Of a stretch of DNA of 64,000 nucleotides, positions 1 through 10,140 are shown piece by piece. The notes under the pieces were generated by a model that did not search any database, had not been told where the DNA came from, and worked only from the letters and a program-made list of their open reading frames with translations. Both the position numbers and the translations under genes were made by a program. Source of the DNA: Chimonanthus salicifolius (Eukaryota > Streptophyta > Magnoliopsida > Laurales > Calycanthaceae); NCBI GenBank assembly GCA_013350335.1, contig CM023534.1, forward strand, positions 24,075,302 to 24,139,301, read 5' to 3'. Numbering within the stretch: the first letter of the stretch is position 1; the number at the start of each line of letters is the position of its first letter.

Positions 1-1658
1 AGTCAACTCAGTCAGGATTTTGTTCTAAGTCAACCCGACCTTTGGGCTGGAGTGGCGACCTAGCTACTTGGCCCACTGGCCCAGACCTGACTCGACCCAG
101 ACTTAGTTCGGCCCAACCAGGCCCAGACCTGTTCCGGCCCACGTCTTCAGCCCAATCCACCTTGGCCCAGTTTCCAGACCTGGCCCTTTTTCAAAGCCCA
201 TTTTCAAGTTCGACCCGTTTTCAGACCCGGCCCAGTTTGGCCTGTTTTGGGCCAGCCCAATTTTAGGCCCGTTTTCACCTCGACCTATTTTTGACCCATT
301 TTTGTCTTAATTACTCATCCGTTCTTCTTTGTTTCAACAGATTGAACTCCATTCAACCCAACAAGTCATTTACTCGCTTTGGATTTTCGACTCCGCACAC
401 ACGGTGAGGGGACTTATCACTATTTTAGCATTCACTGCATATATTCATGCAGTTATTTTTGGACGGAGAGCCACCCGAGTGTAACTTTGCATTTGTTTAG
501 CCACCCGGTAAGGGAAAACTGTTGAAATAAGTCTGTGGCAGGGGGTTCGCTCGAGTGTACTTCCGTTATCTATATGCGTCATAGGGAATTTTAATTAGAC
601 GATTTGATAATTGAATATATATCACTTGAAAACTGTTGATGATGTTGGAGTGTGTGTTCATTAAATGTTAATGAAATCGTGTTGATTATAGATTTGTGTG
701 ATTAAGTAACTCAGTGTATACTTCTGACTCGCATGATGAATTATGTTGTTGATTTTTTACTTTGTTGTATAAGAGCGTATCCTCGTCGTTATACATGTTG
801 TGACCTCGTGTGCATGCATTGGAGAGACTATTCATATGTGTACATGCTTATGATGATGTGATGAGTTGGTTGTTGGGAGGACTTTCCCGTTGGGCACCGG
901 TGGCCAAGACCCCCATAGGGGTTGTAGGTCACCCCATTGAGTTCTAGTGGTCGAGGTGCCTACCCTTGAGATTAGTTTCCCCATTATGGCCCGGCGGTCG
1001 AGACCCCCATAGGTGATGCGGGTATCCCCGTTGCATTCCGGCAGTTGAGGCAGTGGCATATTGCATGGTCTCCGATTGTGTCAGTAGGGGACCGGAGTTG
1101 TTGGGGGACCATTGAGAGTTATGGAGATGATATATTGGATTTGGTTAGTGGAAACATCGTCTAATAGAGTAGTTGAGTACCATAGGCATGGGTATTTTAT
1201 TCACTTATGATGTTCACTGCCCTTTTCATATGTGAACTATAACTATGTTGCTAATATGTGGTATATTTTATCCCTTCACTAGGCTGTTTTGCTCACCCCT
1301 TACCTTTCAGGTGCTCCGATCGCAGAGGGGCCAGGCGGGTCCCTTGAGCAAGTACCTGGAGAGGAGTAGTAGTGAATAGAAGTTTATGTTTATGTTATGT
1401 TTGAAATTTGAGATATTTTAGTCGTTTGGACTCACTATCACATGTTTGTTTGGATGACTGTATAACCACTTGGATAGTTTACATTTGTGGTTCGTAATGT
1501 TTCCTTGTTCTGGTCTCGTGGTTTGATGGATGGGAAGTAGTTACCCCGTTTTTAAAAAAGATTTTTTTTTTATTTTACTATTACACCTGATATCTGTCTT
1601 CTGTGACTTTCTGAGATTTTTCGGAGATAACACACCCGTATCAAGATGGGGCGTTACA
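1..1658 (+). repeat. 5' LTR (partial) of the gypsy element
   Basis: This block aligns through its length with about 10600-12252 and ends in GGGGCGTTACA just before the primer-binding site. The window starts inside the LTR, so its beginning is missing. It shares with the 3' copy a cytosine-rich stretch at 60-300, a block of short tandem repeats near 890-1045 and the common end. The two LTRs differ by scattered substitutions and small indels only, which suggests moderate age; divergence was not computed. Confidence 0.9.
885..1047 (+). repeat. Short tandem repeat block inside the gypsy LTR
   Basis: Three to four degenerate units of roughly 45-60 bp each contain a core resembling CGGTCGAGACCCCCATAGG followed by a CCCCRTTG-like end. 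The same block recurs in the 3' LTR (about 11478-11650) and, reversed, in the minus-strand LTR (about 17040-17222). It is therefore an old property of the LTR family and not a local slip. Confidence 0.7.
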
Positions 1659-1659
1659 G

Positions 1660-1680
1660 TTGGTAACAAAGCACGGTTCA
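1660..1680 (+). promoter_or_regulatory. Primer-binding site (initiator tRNA-Met type)
   Basis: TGGTAACAAAGC begins two bases after the LTR end and differs by two bases from the plant consensus TGGTATCAGAGC, which pairs with the 3' end of initiator tRNA-Met and primes minus-strand synthesis. Its position fixes the LTR end at 1658. Confidence 0.85.
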
Positions 1681-1880
1681 ACTCTAGGACTGTGCATGAG
1701 TTAGAGATGGATGAGATGACAGCTAGAGATTAGGTTCATCCCCTGTGTGGTAGGGTAGACGGAACCGGTTTCTTCTAGGTTTGTTTGATATACCTAGTAC
1801 GCATCCCTTGAGATAGTATGTTGGAGATATGTACTATTTTGGATTTCCGCTTGTTAAGGTGTCTGATTTTCCGTATCTTT

Positions 1881-3290
1881 ATGAAACAGGCGATGTCGAG
1901 ATACAAAACCCATTCGAATGGGGGAGGCCATGGCAACGGCGATGCAGGTGCGACTAGGGTTCCTTCAGCAGGGGAGGGACTAGTGGTTCAGGACGGACTG
2001 GAGAGTTCGGCAGAGACGTCAGCTTTGAGACCCAGACCTGCGTAGGAGCCCATCAACCAGGGACAGCTGATGGAGATGTTGACTAGGATGGTGACCAACT
2101 TTGAGAGAGCCATGGAGAGGACGGTGGAGAGGACTGTACAGAACTTGTTGGAGTGGCAGGCAGCACCTCCTACGCCTCCGCCTCCACCTCCACCACCACC
2201 TCCGCCACCACCTCCACCTGGAGAGGTCTACCGCGAGACTAGAGAGATGGTTGAGGGAGTTTAAGCGCCATTACCCTCGTGTGTTCAGAGGAGGGCCTGA
2301 CCCTATCACAGCAGAGGACTAAATCGATGAGACCGGCAATCTCCTAGATACACTGGCAGTCAGGGAGGGAGACCTATGCTTGACCTTGGCCGCACATCAT
2401 CTAAAGGGAGAGGCAGCCTATTGGTGGACCCAGGAGCCCCTCCGAGCCACAGCTTTGAGGGATTGCGACATCTTTCGCCAAGTGTTTCTGGCTAAGTATT
2501 TTCCATCAGTAGTCAAGAAAGCCAAGAGCATGGAGTTCACCAACCTAATAGAGGGTGATGACACAGTTATTCAGTATGAGGCCCAGTTCACTGAGTTGTG
2601 TCGTTTTGCGCTAGAGATGATTGTGACTGATTTGTTGAAAGCACGCCGTTTTGAGCAAGGCCTTTGTCCAGTTGTCACCCATGTGGTGTTTACTGCGAGG
2701 AGCACTACCTATGCTGAAGTGGTACAGAGGGCAATCTTGGCAGAGAACACCGCCCTTCAGAGCAGTGGGATGGTTTATCAGCCGACATCAATTTTTTCCC
2801 CTAGGCAGAGCAGAGGTTTTGATACAAAGAGGAAGAGGCCACTCATCCACTCGAGTCAGAGGTTACCTTTAGGCCCACATCAGTAGGTTCAGACTGTGCT
2901 AATGTCAGGTAGCCAGCCCAGACAGTATGTGTACTTCCACTGTTAGCAGGCAGGCCACACTAGGAGGGACTGTCCTTAGCTTCAGGGACAAGTACAGGGC
3001 CAAACTCGGGGCCTTCAGTGCTACACTTGTGGTGGGGCAGGGCATTTTGCTAGAGACTGTCCTCAGGGCAGAGGTCAGGCTATAGCGGTGGTACCCCAGC
3101 GAGCGATCATGCCAGCCCCCACCCATGTGCAGGTGACGCCTGGCGCCCCCACGAGCCAGGGGTGCAACACCTACTCAGAGAGGCAGAGGTCATGGCAGAC
3201 CTGGACCAGTGACCCGTGGCAGAGCTTATGCCATCATCCAGCAGGCAGAGGAGCACGCACCACTGACAATGATGCAGGGTATGTTAGTCC
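1881..3290 (+). pseudogene. Gypsy gag (capsid/nucleocapsid) pseudogene
   Basis: The reading begins near 1881 or 1893 and is broken by stops at about 2043, 2320, 2884, 2944 and 2977 plus a frameshift near 2250. A proline run coded by repeated CCN codons lies at about 2164-2220. The central block 2380-2886 matches the retrotransposon gag capsid fold, with features such as LKGEAAYWW and FLAKYFP. Two CCHC zinc knuckles follow. The one near 2935-2973 has lost its first Cys (now Tyr) and has a stop inside it. The one at about 3020-3061 (CYTCGGAGHFARDC) is intact. Gag would package element RNA in cytoplasmic particles; this copy is non-functional. Confidence 0.85.
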
Positions 3291-3299
3291 TTTAAGGTG

Positions 3300-3590
3300 C
3301 ATGATGTAGAGTTTTATTTGATTCTGGTGCTTCACACTCCTTTATTGCCTTGAGTTTTGTTGTTAGTTCTGGTTTAGTGGTAAAACTGGCAAGGGCCCTT
3401 ATCTCTGTCAGTACACCGTTGGAGGTGACAGAAGTCGTAGATCAGATTTGTCGGTCATGTGCTTTGACCATTGGAGGTGTGGTGTTGGAGTTTGATCTGT
3501 GGGTTTTGGAGATGTCAGGTTTTGACGTCATCTTGGGGATGGACTATTTGTCTTGCCATCAGGTCACCTTGGACTGTTATCATAGGTGAG
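3300..3590 (+). pseudogene. Gypsy aspartic protease remnant
   Basis: The active-site triad DSGA with the family neighbourhood LFDSGASHSFI lies at about 3314-3346. It is followed by a beta-rich stretch and the flap-side motif FDVILGMDYL near 3520-3549, typical of gypsy proteases, which act as dimers to cleave Gag-Pol. A frameshift separates this block from the upstream zinc knuckle, and the reading stops at 3587. Catalytic residues survive but the frame is not continuous with gag or RT. Confidence 0.85.
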
Positions 3591-3789
3591 TAGCGGGTCG
3601 TACGCTCATAGGTGATGTGTTCATTGAGAAGCTTAGCCCTGCCTTCAGTCCGAAAGTGGAGGAGTTGTGCAATTTCGTGGCGAGTTTGAGTTGGGAAGGT
3701 TCGGGGCCAACAGGTGTTGAGATGTCTCGCGTGGTTCCAGAGTTTTCAGACGTTTTCCCAGAGACGCTCCCTGGATTACCACCACTTTG

Positions 3790-4620
3790 AGCGGTGAGTT
3801 CGTTATTGACCTGCTACCCGGTATGTCACCTATCACTGTCCCTCCCTATCGGATGGCACTGACAGAGACTTTGGAATTGGAGAGACAGCTCAGGGAGTTA
3901 GTGACCCTTGACTTCATTCGGCATAACACTTCATCTTAGGATACACCGACGTTGTTTGCGAAGAAAAAAAATGGCTCCATGAGACTGTGCATCGATTATA
4001 GACAATTGAACAAAGTTATAATGAAGAACAAATATCCCTTGTTAAGAATCGATGATCTGTTTGACCAGTTGAGAGGGTCTAAGTGCTTCTCCAAGATAGA
4101 CCTTTGTTCAGGTTACCATCAAGTGAGGGTACGGGAGTGTGATATTGAGAAGACCACTTTCCGCACTCGTTTTGGACTCTTTGAGTTCGTGGTGATGCCT
4201 TTTGGGATGACTAATGCCCTGGTGACGTTCATGGCCTTGATGGATAGAATTTTCAGGCCGTATCTGGATCGATTTGTAGTGGTGTTCATCGATGACATCT
4301 TGATATATTCAGCATCGAAGGAGGACCATGAGAAACATCTGAAGACAGCACTCCGAGTCTTGAGGTATCACAAGCTTTATACGAAGTACAACAAGTGTGA
4401 GTTTTGGTTGCCAGAGGTTCAATTTCTTGGACACGTGGTGTCAGCTGATGGTGTGGCCATGGATCCAACTAAAATTGAGGTTGTTCTAAGTTGGGAGCGA
4501 CCACAAAGTGTGACTGAAATCCGCAGCTTTTTGGTCTTGCAGGTTATTACCCACGGTTCATCAAGGATTTCTCCAAGTTCACCACACCCATGACAAGGTT
4601 GACCCGCAAGGATGTGCGAT
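3790..4620 (+). pseudogene. Gypsy reverse transcriptase remnant
   Basis: The domain runs from the [10 protein letters not shown] block (about 3985) through [13 protein letters not shown] (about 4090) and the catalytic FIDDILIYS at 4285-4311, with the two Asp codons at 4291-4296. It ends in the [11 protein letters not shown] and [13 protein letters not shown] blocks. This order and spacing are those of plant gypsy RTs. The region upstream has stops at 3788 and 3937, and a frameshift near 4540 cuts the RT from RNase H. The catalytic core itself remains open over about 210 codons. Confidence 0.92.
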
Positions 4621-5065
4621 TCATCTGGGACGAAGCCTGTGAGACAACCTTCCGGAGATTGAAGTTTGAATTCTGCTCCAATGTTGATAGTACCAGAGAG
4701 AGGTCGTGGCTATGCGGTTTACTGTGATGCTTGCGGTGATGGTTTGGGCTGTGTTTTGATGGAGGATGGAAAGGTGGTAGCTTACGGTTCAAGACATCTT
4801 AATACCCATGAACAGAATTATCCTACTCATGACTTGGAGTTAGTGGCTGTAGTTTTTGTTTTTAAGATCTAGAGACATTACTTATATGGGGAGAGGTTCG
4901 AAGTTTTCTCAGATCACCATAGCCTAAAGTATTTATTCACACAGAAGGAGCTGAATATGAGACAAAGACGGTGGATAAAATACCTTGGTGACTACGACTT
5001 CGTGTTGTCTTACCACCCGGGTAAGGCAAACGTAGTTGCAGACACCTTGAGTCGCAGGACGAGGG
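4620..5065 (+). pseudogene. Gypsy RNase H remnant
   Basis: The blocks [20 protein letters not shown] (about 4720-4780), [18 protein letters not shown] and [20 protein letters not shown] (about 4903-4965) match the RNase H domain fused to gypsy RT. Its acidic residues would cut the RNA strand of the RNA/DNA hybrid. A TAG at about 4870 interrupts the middle. The C-terminal end merges with the connection [16 protein letters not shown] near 5011-5058. Confidence 0.88.
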
Positions 5066-6161
5066 CGGCTTTATCAAGTTTGATCGGCGAATACAAAGCA
5101 TCTACACTTTGCATCATGGTTGTTCAGCCAGGGATTTATGATAGAGTTTTGAGAGCTCAGCCAATGGATGAGAGGTGCGTCGCATTGAGGAACGTTGTGG
5201 CCAGTGGCAATGGACCTTTTGGATGGACTATTAGACAAGATGGTGGTTTGACCTTTCAGGGCAGGCTTTTTATACCTCTATCGGGGCAGTGTCTCAAGGA
5301 GGTATTATGACACTTCCGCCACTCCAGATTCGCCGTGCATCTGGGTCGTACAAAGATGTATCATGACTTGCATCAACAGTTCTGGTGGAGGAGTATGAAG
5401 AGAGCAGTATTCGAGTTTGTGGCCCACTGTTTGACTTTTTAACAAGTCAAAGTAGAACACTTGAGACCCGCTGGCAAGTTACAGCCTCTCCCGGTCTCCA
5501 ATTGGAAGTGGGACCACATTACTATGGACTTCGTGACTGGTTTATCGAAGTCTTCTCAGAGACATGATGCAATGTGGGTCATAGTGGATCGATTGACTAA
5601 GTCAACCCGTTTTATTGGTATAAAGACAATTGATTCTCTCGAGACTTTGAGTCAGATATATTTGACGGACATTGTCAGACTACATGGTGTGCCTAGGTCA
5701 ATTGTTTTAGATCAGGATCCGAGATTTGTCTCTCGGTTTTGGCAGAGCTTGCAGCAAGAGTTGGGCACGCAGTTATGTTTCAGTACAACTTTCCACCCCT
5801 AGAAAGATGGTCAGTCAGAGCGGACCATTCAGATCTTAGAGGATATACTCAGAGCTTATGTTTTGGACTATGGAGGTGGCTGGGAAAGCCATTTACATTT
5901 GGTTGAGTTTGTTTATAACAACAGCTATCAGTCTAGTATCAAGATGGCATCACATGAGGCCTTGTATGGCAGGCCGTGCAGATCACCCTTGTGTTGAGCA
6001 GAGACTAGTGGTACCGTGATGTCAGGACCAGAGATGATCCGGGAGACTACTGAGCAGGTGAGGCAGATCAGGCAAAGGTTGTTGACTGCCTAGAGTCGGC
6101 AGAAGATTTACGCCGATCGTTGGAAGAGGGCGCTTGAGTTTGCTGTTGGAGACCTCGTCTT
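5066..6161 (+). pseudogene. Gypsy integrase, 5' part (zinc-binding and DDE core)
   Basis: The HHCC region lies near 5308-5450; its two His are visible, but the last Cys position reads Phe and a stop (TAA) follows it. The DDE core follows. The first Asp is in [10 protein letters not shown] (codon 5527-5529), the second in LDQDPRF (codon 5710-5712) and the Glu in DGQSERT (codon 5818-5820). Stops at about 5308, 5440, 5800, 5995 and 6091 break the frame. The sequence reaches GDLVF at 6161 and is cut by the nested solo LTR; it resumes at 9741 in the same frame once the insert and one GTCTT copy are removed. Confidence 0.92.
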
Positions 6162-6839
6162 TGTAACGCCCCGCCCTTTTTCACTCGTTTTTTCCCGTAA
6201 ATTCAGTGTATTTTTTTTTTAACAGAGTAAAGTGAGGAGCGCGGGACGTCACGACGCGAGCTAAGTCCGAACTTCCAAAGTCCGACCCTTAACTGGCCAA
6301 CCCTATGTGTGTATGGACTCGGTCCAATAAAATGGTTCACACATAGCAATACCGACTTGCGGAATAAAAATCATAGCATGCGGAATCATAACATCCAATT
6401 TGCGGAATCATAATAGAACCAAGTTCTATTCCATTGATAGCAAAGTACATAGTCAAATAATCACATTAACCATTATCCAAATAAAACATCCAACCATAGC
6501 AAATTTATCTAAGTTATTACATTCTGAAATCTGGATACTCTAAATACTAATCCCTGAGTATCTTAAACAAAATATAAGACTAAAAGCGTTCCAAGCTCCT
6601 ATGTTTGTCCCTTTCCGCGTTCAGCGTTTTCCTCATTTTCTGCATCATCCACTAAAGGGTAGAAGTAGGGCGTTAGTACAACGCGCCCAGTAGATATTCC
6701 AGTTACGGCTAACACATGGTTAGTACAAAACATATATTATAACATAATATATAAAACCAGGTAAAATCCATGCCATGCAATGATGACAGATATGCAATGA
6801 GTCCCACCCATCACATGTACATAAAGTACCCACCACATA

Positions 6840-6965
6840 GGTCTTCCGGACGCCCCGGCGGAGTGTGGACCCTCCGAAAATCTTCTTGATGGAAATCACA
6901 TCAAGGTGTTGCATATAGGTTTTTCGGACGCCCCGACGGAGTTTGACCCCTCCGGTTATAAATCC
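6840..6965 (+). repeat. Short direct repeat inside the solo LTR
   Basis: Two related segments (about 6842-6885 and 6919-6955) share CGGACGCCCCGRCGGAGT followed by a CCCTCCG-like end. They occupy the same relative place near the LTR end as the CGAGACCCCCATAGG repeats of the host element, so they are probably the equivalent block in this LTR family. Confidence 0.6.
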
Positions 6966-7402
6966 TCCACCCCATGCCATGCATGAGATGCCAATGAAAC
7001 ACATGCTATTTTATAACATAAACATAGCATTGAAAATCATCATTTGAAACCACATACAACACATGCTCATTATATAAATAAACTTAGCATGTAAAATCAT
7101 CCTTTGAAACATAATTGGCCCATGCTATTTTAAACACTTAAATATAGCATATGAATTTCAATATAATAAAACATATCTTTGGAAACATATTTTCATCAAA
7201 CATAATATAAAAACAAAGTACATAAGCCATGGTTTCAAAGAGGTGGAATCCTACCTAAGACCGTTCACAAGTCCTTGCGTTTCCGTCCAAGATTCGATCA
7301 CCGATCGCGCACCGCTTGCGAGATCCCGTTACCTTATAATATAATGATAAATCAACACCAAGTCTCACCTAATTTCAAGGTTCTAAGTCCATAAACAAAA
7401 CC

Positions 7403-8790
7403 CCATGGGGTTCGGCCATGCACCATGGCCGAACCCATGGTTTACCATTTTTATACATATTTACAAAAATGCCACTGTTGGTAACCCTAGCCCCTTCTCT
7501 TTGCTTAGGTTCCAAGTTATTCATTCATGCTTCCAAAATACATAATACCATACAATAACTCATGGGGTTCGGCCATACACCATGGCCGAACCTAATGTCC
7601 AACATTCTCTCATATTTACCAAAATGCCATTGACTTCCTCTTCCCTTTAAATCTTTCATAATTAGACCTTAAAATTTCTCTAATCAAATAAGTTCATCAA
7701 TCACATCTCATGGGGTTCGGCCATACATCATGGCAGAACCCATGGTTCTCCTACTTTGGTATTTTTTAATTACATTTTTGCCATTACTTTCTCCATCAAT
7801 TCATATCATACATTGTACCCTTTATTTTATTTAAAACTAACATAACCTAACTCATAATGTAGGTTCATAATCTGATTCATAAATCAGCCCTTAAACCATA
7901 ATTTAAAGACACCTTTAATCCCTTAATTTAGAACATGGGGTTCGGCCATATGCCATGGCCGAACCCTATGGTGTATAATTTCCAATTAATCTCCACCTTT
8001 CTATAATTGGAAGGTCTCCAAATTTAGATTTTTCCTTCCAAAAATAGAACTTCCCTTTATTAATCTCTCCTACTATCATTAGAAGGTTTCCCTATTTAAC
8101 TTACCAAAAATATAAACCTCCTTCCATAAATGGAAAGTTTTCTAAAAATAACTCTACCTTCCATTTTTAACCTAAGGTTCACATTTAGAAGGTTTCTTAA
8201 TTAAACAACGACAAAATTCACAAGGTTTCCAAAAACTAATCCTAGTGGGGTTCGGCCATGCACTATGGCCGAACCTCACCCTTTTAGATCTAGGTCCATC
8301 TTTTACATTTTCTTTCCAATTTTAATCCATGGGGTTCGGCCAAGCACCATGGCCGAACCCTATGGTTCATGAGCTTGGCCCTTGGTTTAGATCTAATCCA
8401 AAATTAATCATCAATCCATATAATGTTTGGTGGGGTTCAGCCATACACTATGGCCGAACCTCACTCCTCCTTTTTATTATTTTAGATCCCCTCCATTAGC
8501 CATAAAACAGCCATGGTTCCGCCATGCCATGGCCGACCCATATTCCATATTCTTTTATTGATTTTCTTGAATCTAAAACATACAATCACCAAAGGTTTCT
8601 ATGACTTAAGATCTAGGAACATAAACTCAATTAATAAATCAACACTCTCCATGGTTTCCAATCTTTAAAACCAATTAATTAAGCAAATTTTTCCATGGGG
8701 TTCGGCTATTCTTCTCTTTTAAAACCATTTACCCATCTTTAATTTTCTCTTCATGGGGTTCGGCCAACCACCATGGCCGAACCCTATGGT
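7403..8790. repeat. Array of hairpin-forming palindromes (GGGGTTCGGCCATG...CATGGCCGAACCCC)
   Basis: About nine copies of an inverted repeat of 30-38 bp, plus one half copy, are dispersed at 7403-7440, 7559-7595, 7708-7745, 7934-7971, 8244-8279, 8327-8366, 8430-8465, 8510-8545, 8695-8712 (half) and 8752-8790. Each has a left arm GGGGTTCGGCCAT, a 2-6 base loop and a right arm ATGGCCGAACCC; most also carry CATGG outside. Spacing is irregular (about 80-310 bp), and the intervening DNA is AT-rich and not repeated. Several copies have paired changes or single mismatches in the stem. Confidence 0.92.
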
Positions 8791-9740
8791 TCTTTTGATT
8801 TTATAAATAAAATTATAACATTAATACTTAGAGACTAACCTCTTCCTTGCTCTTCTAATCTTTCTCTTCCTTTCTCTTTGATTTTCTCCAAACAAGAACT
8901 CCTTCTAGTTGCTGTCCTTTCTTCTCTTGCTCTTGCCGTGTAAGAGAGGACTTGAGAGAGGGAGAGAGAGAGAGGAATATAACTTGGTAATGGGGTTTTA
9001 AAAACCGTGCACCCCTATGGATCTCTCCTTTTATTAAGCTCTCCTTAATCCCATATTAGAATGTTCTTAATAGAATCTTGCCCTCTTGTGTTTCCCCTTT
9101 TTTTTTTTACACGTATACTATATTGTAGCACAGTTTTAACCTTGTTAACCCCCGAATCAGAAAAAATGGTAAACTAAAAAGTTGTAGCTCTTGAAATCTT
9201 CTTTCCAACACAAAAAGAATCAAAGAAATCGGATATCAAAGTAAAAAGTTATAACCAAAACACTGGACATATGTCAAACCTTCCTTATTTAACCATAGCC
9301 GACTTTCCCTCTTTAATTAGCCATATCCGACTTTCCCTTACCTTATGAAGGCTTCCTTTAATTCTCATTAGCAAGTACTATGCGCATAACCCTAATCATA
9401 ATCCAAATAATCTTTTAATTTAATTCATAGATATTTCATCCCTTTTTAAATATCTAGCGTATCATTGTGGATTTAAAAATCCCACATATCTCTCATGTGC
9501 AAAATCTATAGGTTCAACATTCAAAATTCGGCCATAAAAATCTTTTGTTTAAAATTAGATACAATTCATCACTAAATTAATTCAACCCATTTGTATTTAA
9601 TAAAACCAATTCCAACATTGGTTGGGTCCTAATTGGGTCATGGCCCAATTCTTGATCCAAATAAGGTCCAGTTCTAAAATCCACCATTTAAAAGAATAAT
9701 TGTCATATAAAATAATAGTCTGAAAATCTGAGGTGTTACA

Positions 9741-10140
9741 GTCTTCCTTCGAGTTTCGCCCCGTCATGGGATTCAGAGGTCTGGGCGGCAAGGGAAGCTG
9801 TCACCTCATTATGTTGGTCCGTTTGAGGTGATAGAGAGGATCGGGGAAGTGGCTTATAAACTTGTACCTCCTCCGAGTCTCGCCTGAGTGCATAACGTCT
9901 TCCATGTTTCAATACTTCGGAAGTACCATCAAGATCCGTCGCATGTGATTAACTTAGAAGATGTGGAAATCAATGAGGATGTTACCTATGAGGAAGGACC
10001 AGTGCAGATTGAGGGTTCTAGAGAGTAGAGGCTTCGTGGCAAGACCATCCACTTGGATTTAGTGGTTTGGCAGCACAAAGACAGGGAGACTCTTATTCGG
10101 GAAAATGAGGCAACGATTCAGAAACAATTTCCAGCCTTAT
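9741..10140 (+). pseudogene. Gypsy integrase C-terminus and chromodomain-like tail
   Basis: After the second GTCTT copy the frame continues with the integrase C-terminal block (FLRVSP, YVGPFEVIERIGEVAYKL, HNVFHVSILRKY). It then runs into a chromodomain-like tail with KTIHLDLVVWQHKDRETLI and QFPALFE. TGA at 9885-9887 and TAG at 10026-10028 interrupt it. The tail is the part that in chromoviruses directs insertion toward marked chromatin. Its presence supports the chromovirus assignment. Confidence 0.88.

Larger units (their letters stand above)
6162..9740 (-). mobile_element. Nested solo LTR (gypsy type), 3579 bp, with perfect 5-bp target duplication
   Basis: The insert starts TGTAACGCCCC and ends GGTGTTACA, and is flanked by GTCTT at 6157-6161 and 9741-9745. 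Removing it plus one duplication restores the integrase reading across the junction. Read on the minus strand it starts TGTAACACCTCAG and ends GGGGCGTTACA, the usual orientation of this LTR class. No PBS, PPT or coding domain is seen inside, so it is best read as a solo LTR left by LTR-LTR recombination. Its length is unusually large for that. It carries the palindrome array at 7403-8790 and a pyrimidine-rich block near 8830-8940. Confidence 0.9.

Noticed and set aside
832..1059. Similar open readings at 832-1059, 11423-11650 and 16955-17214
   Set aside because: All three are the same tandem block of the gypsy LTR, conserved because the LTRs are copies of each other.
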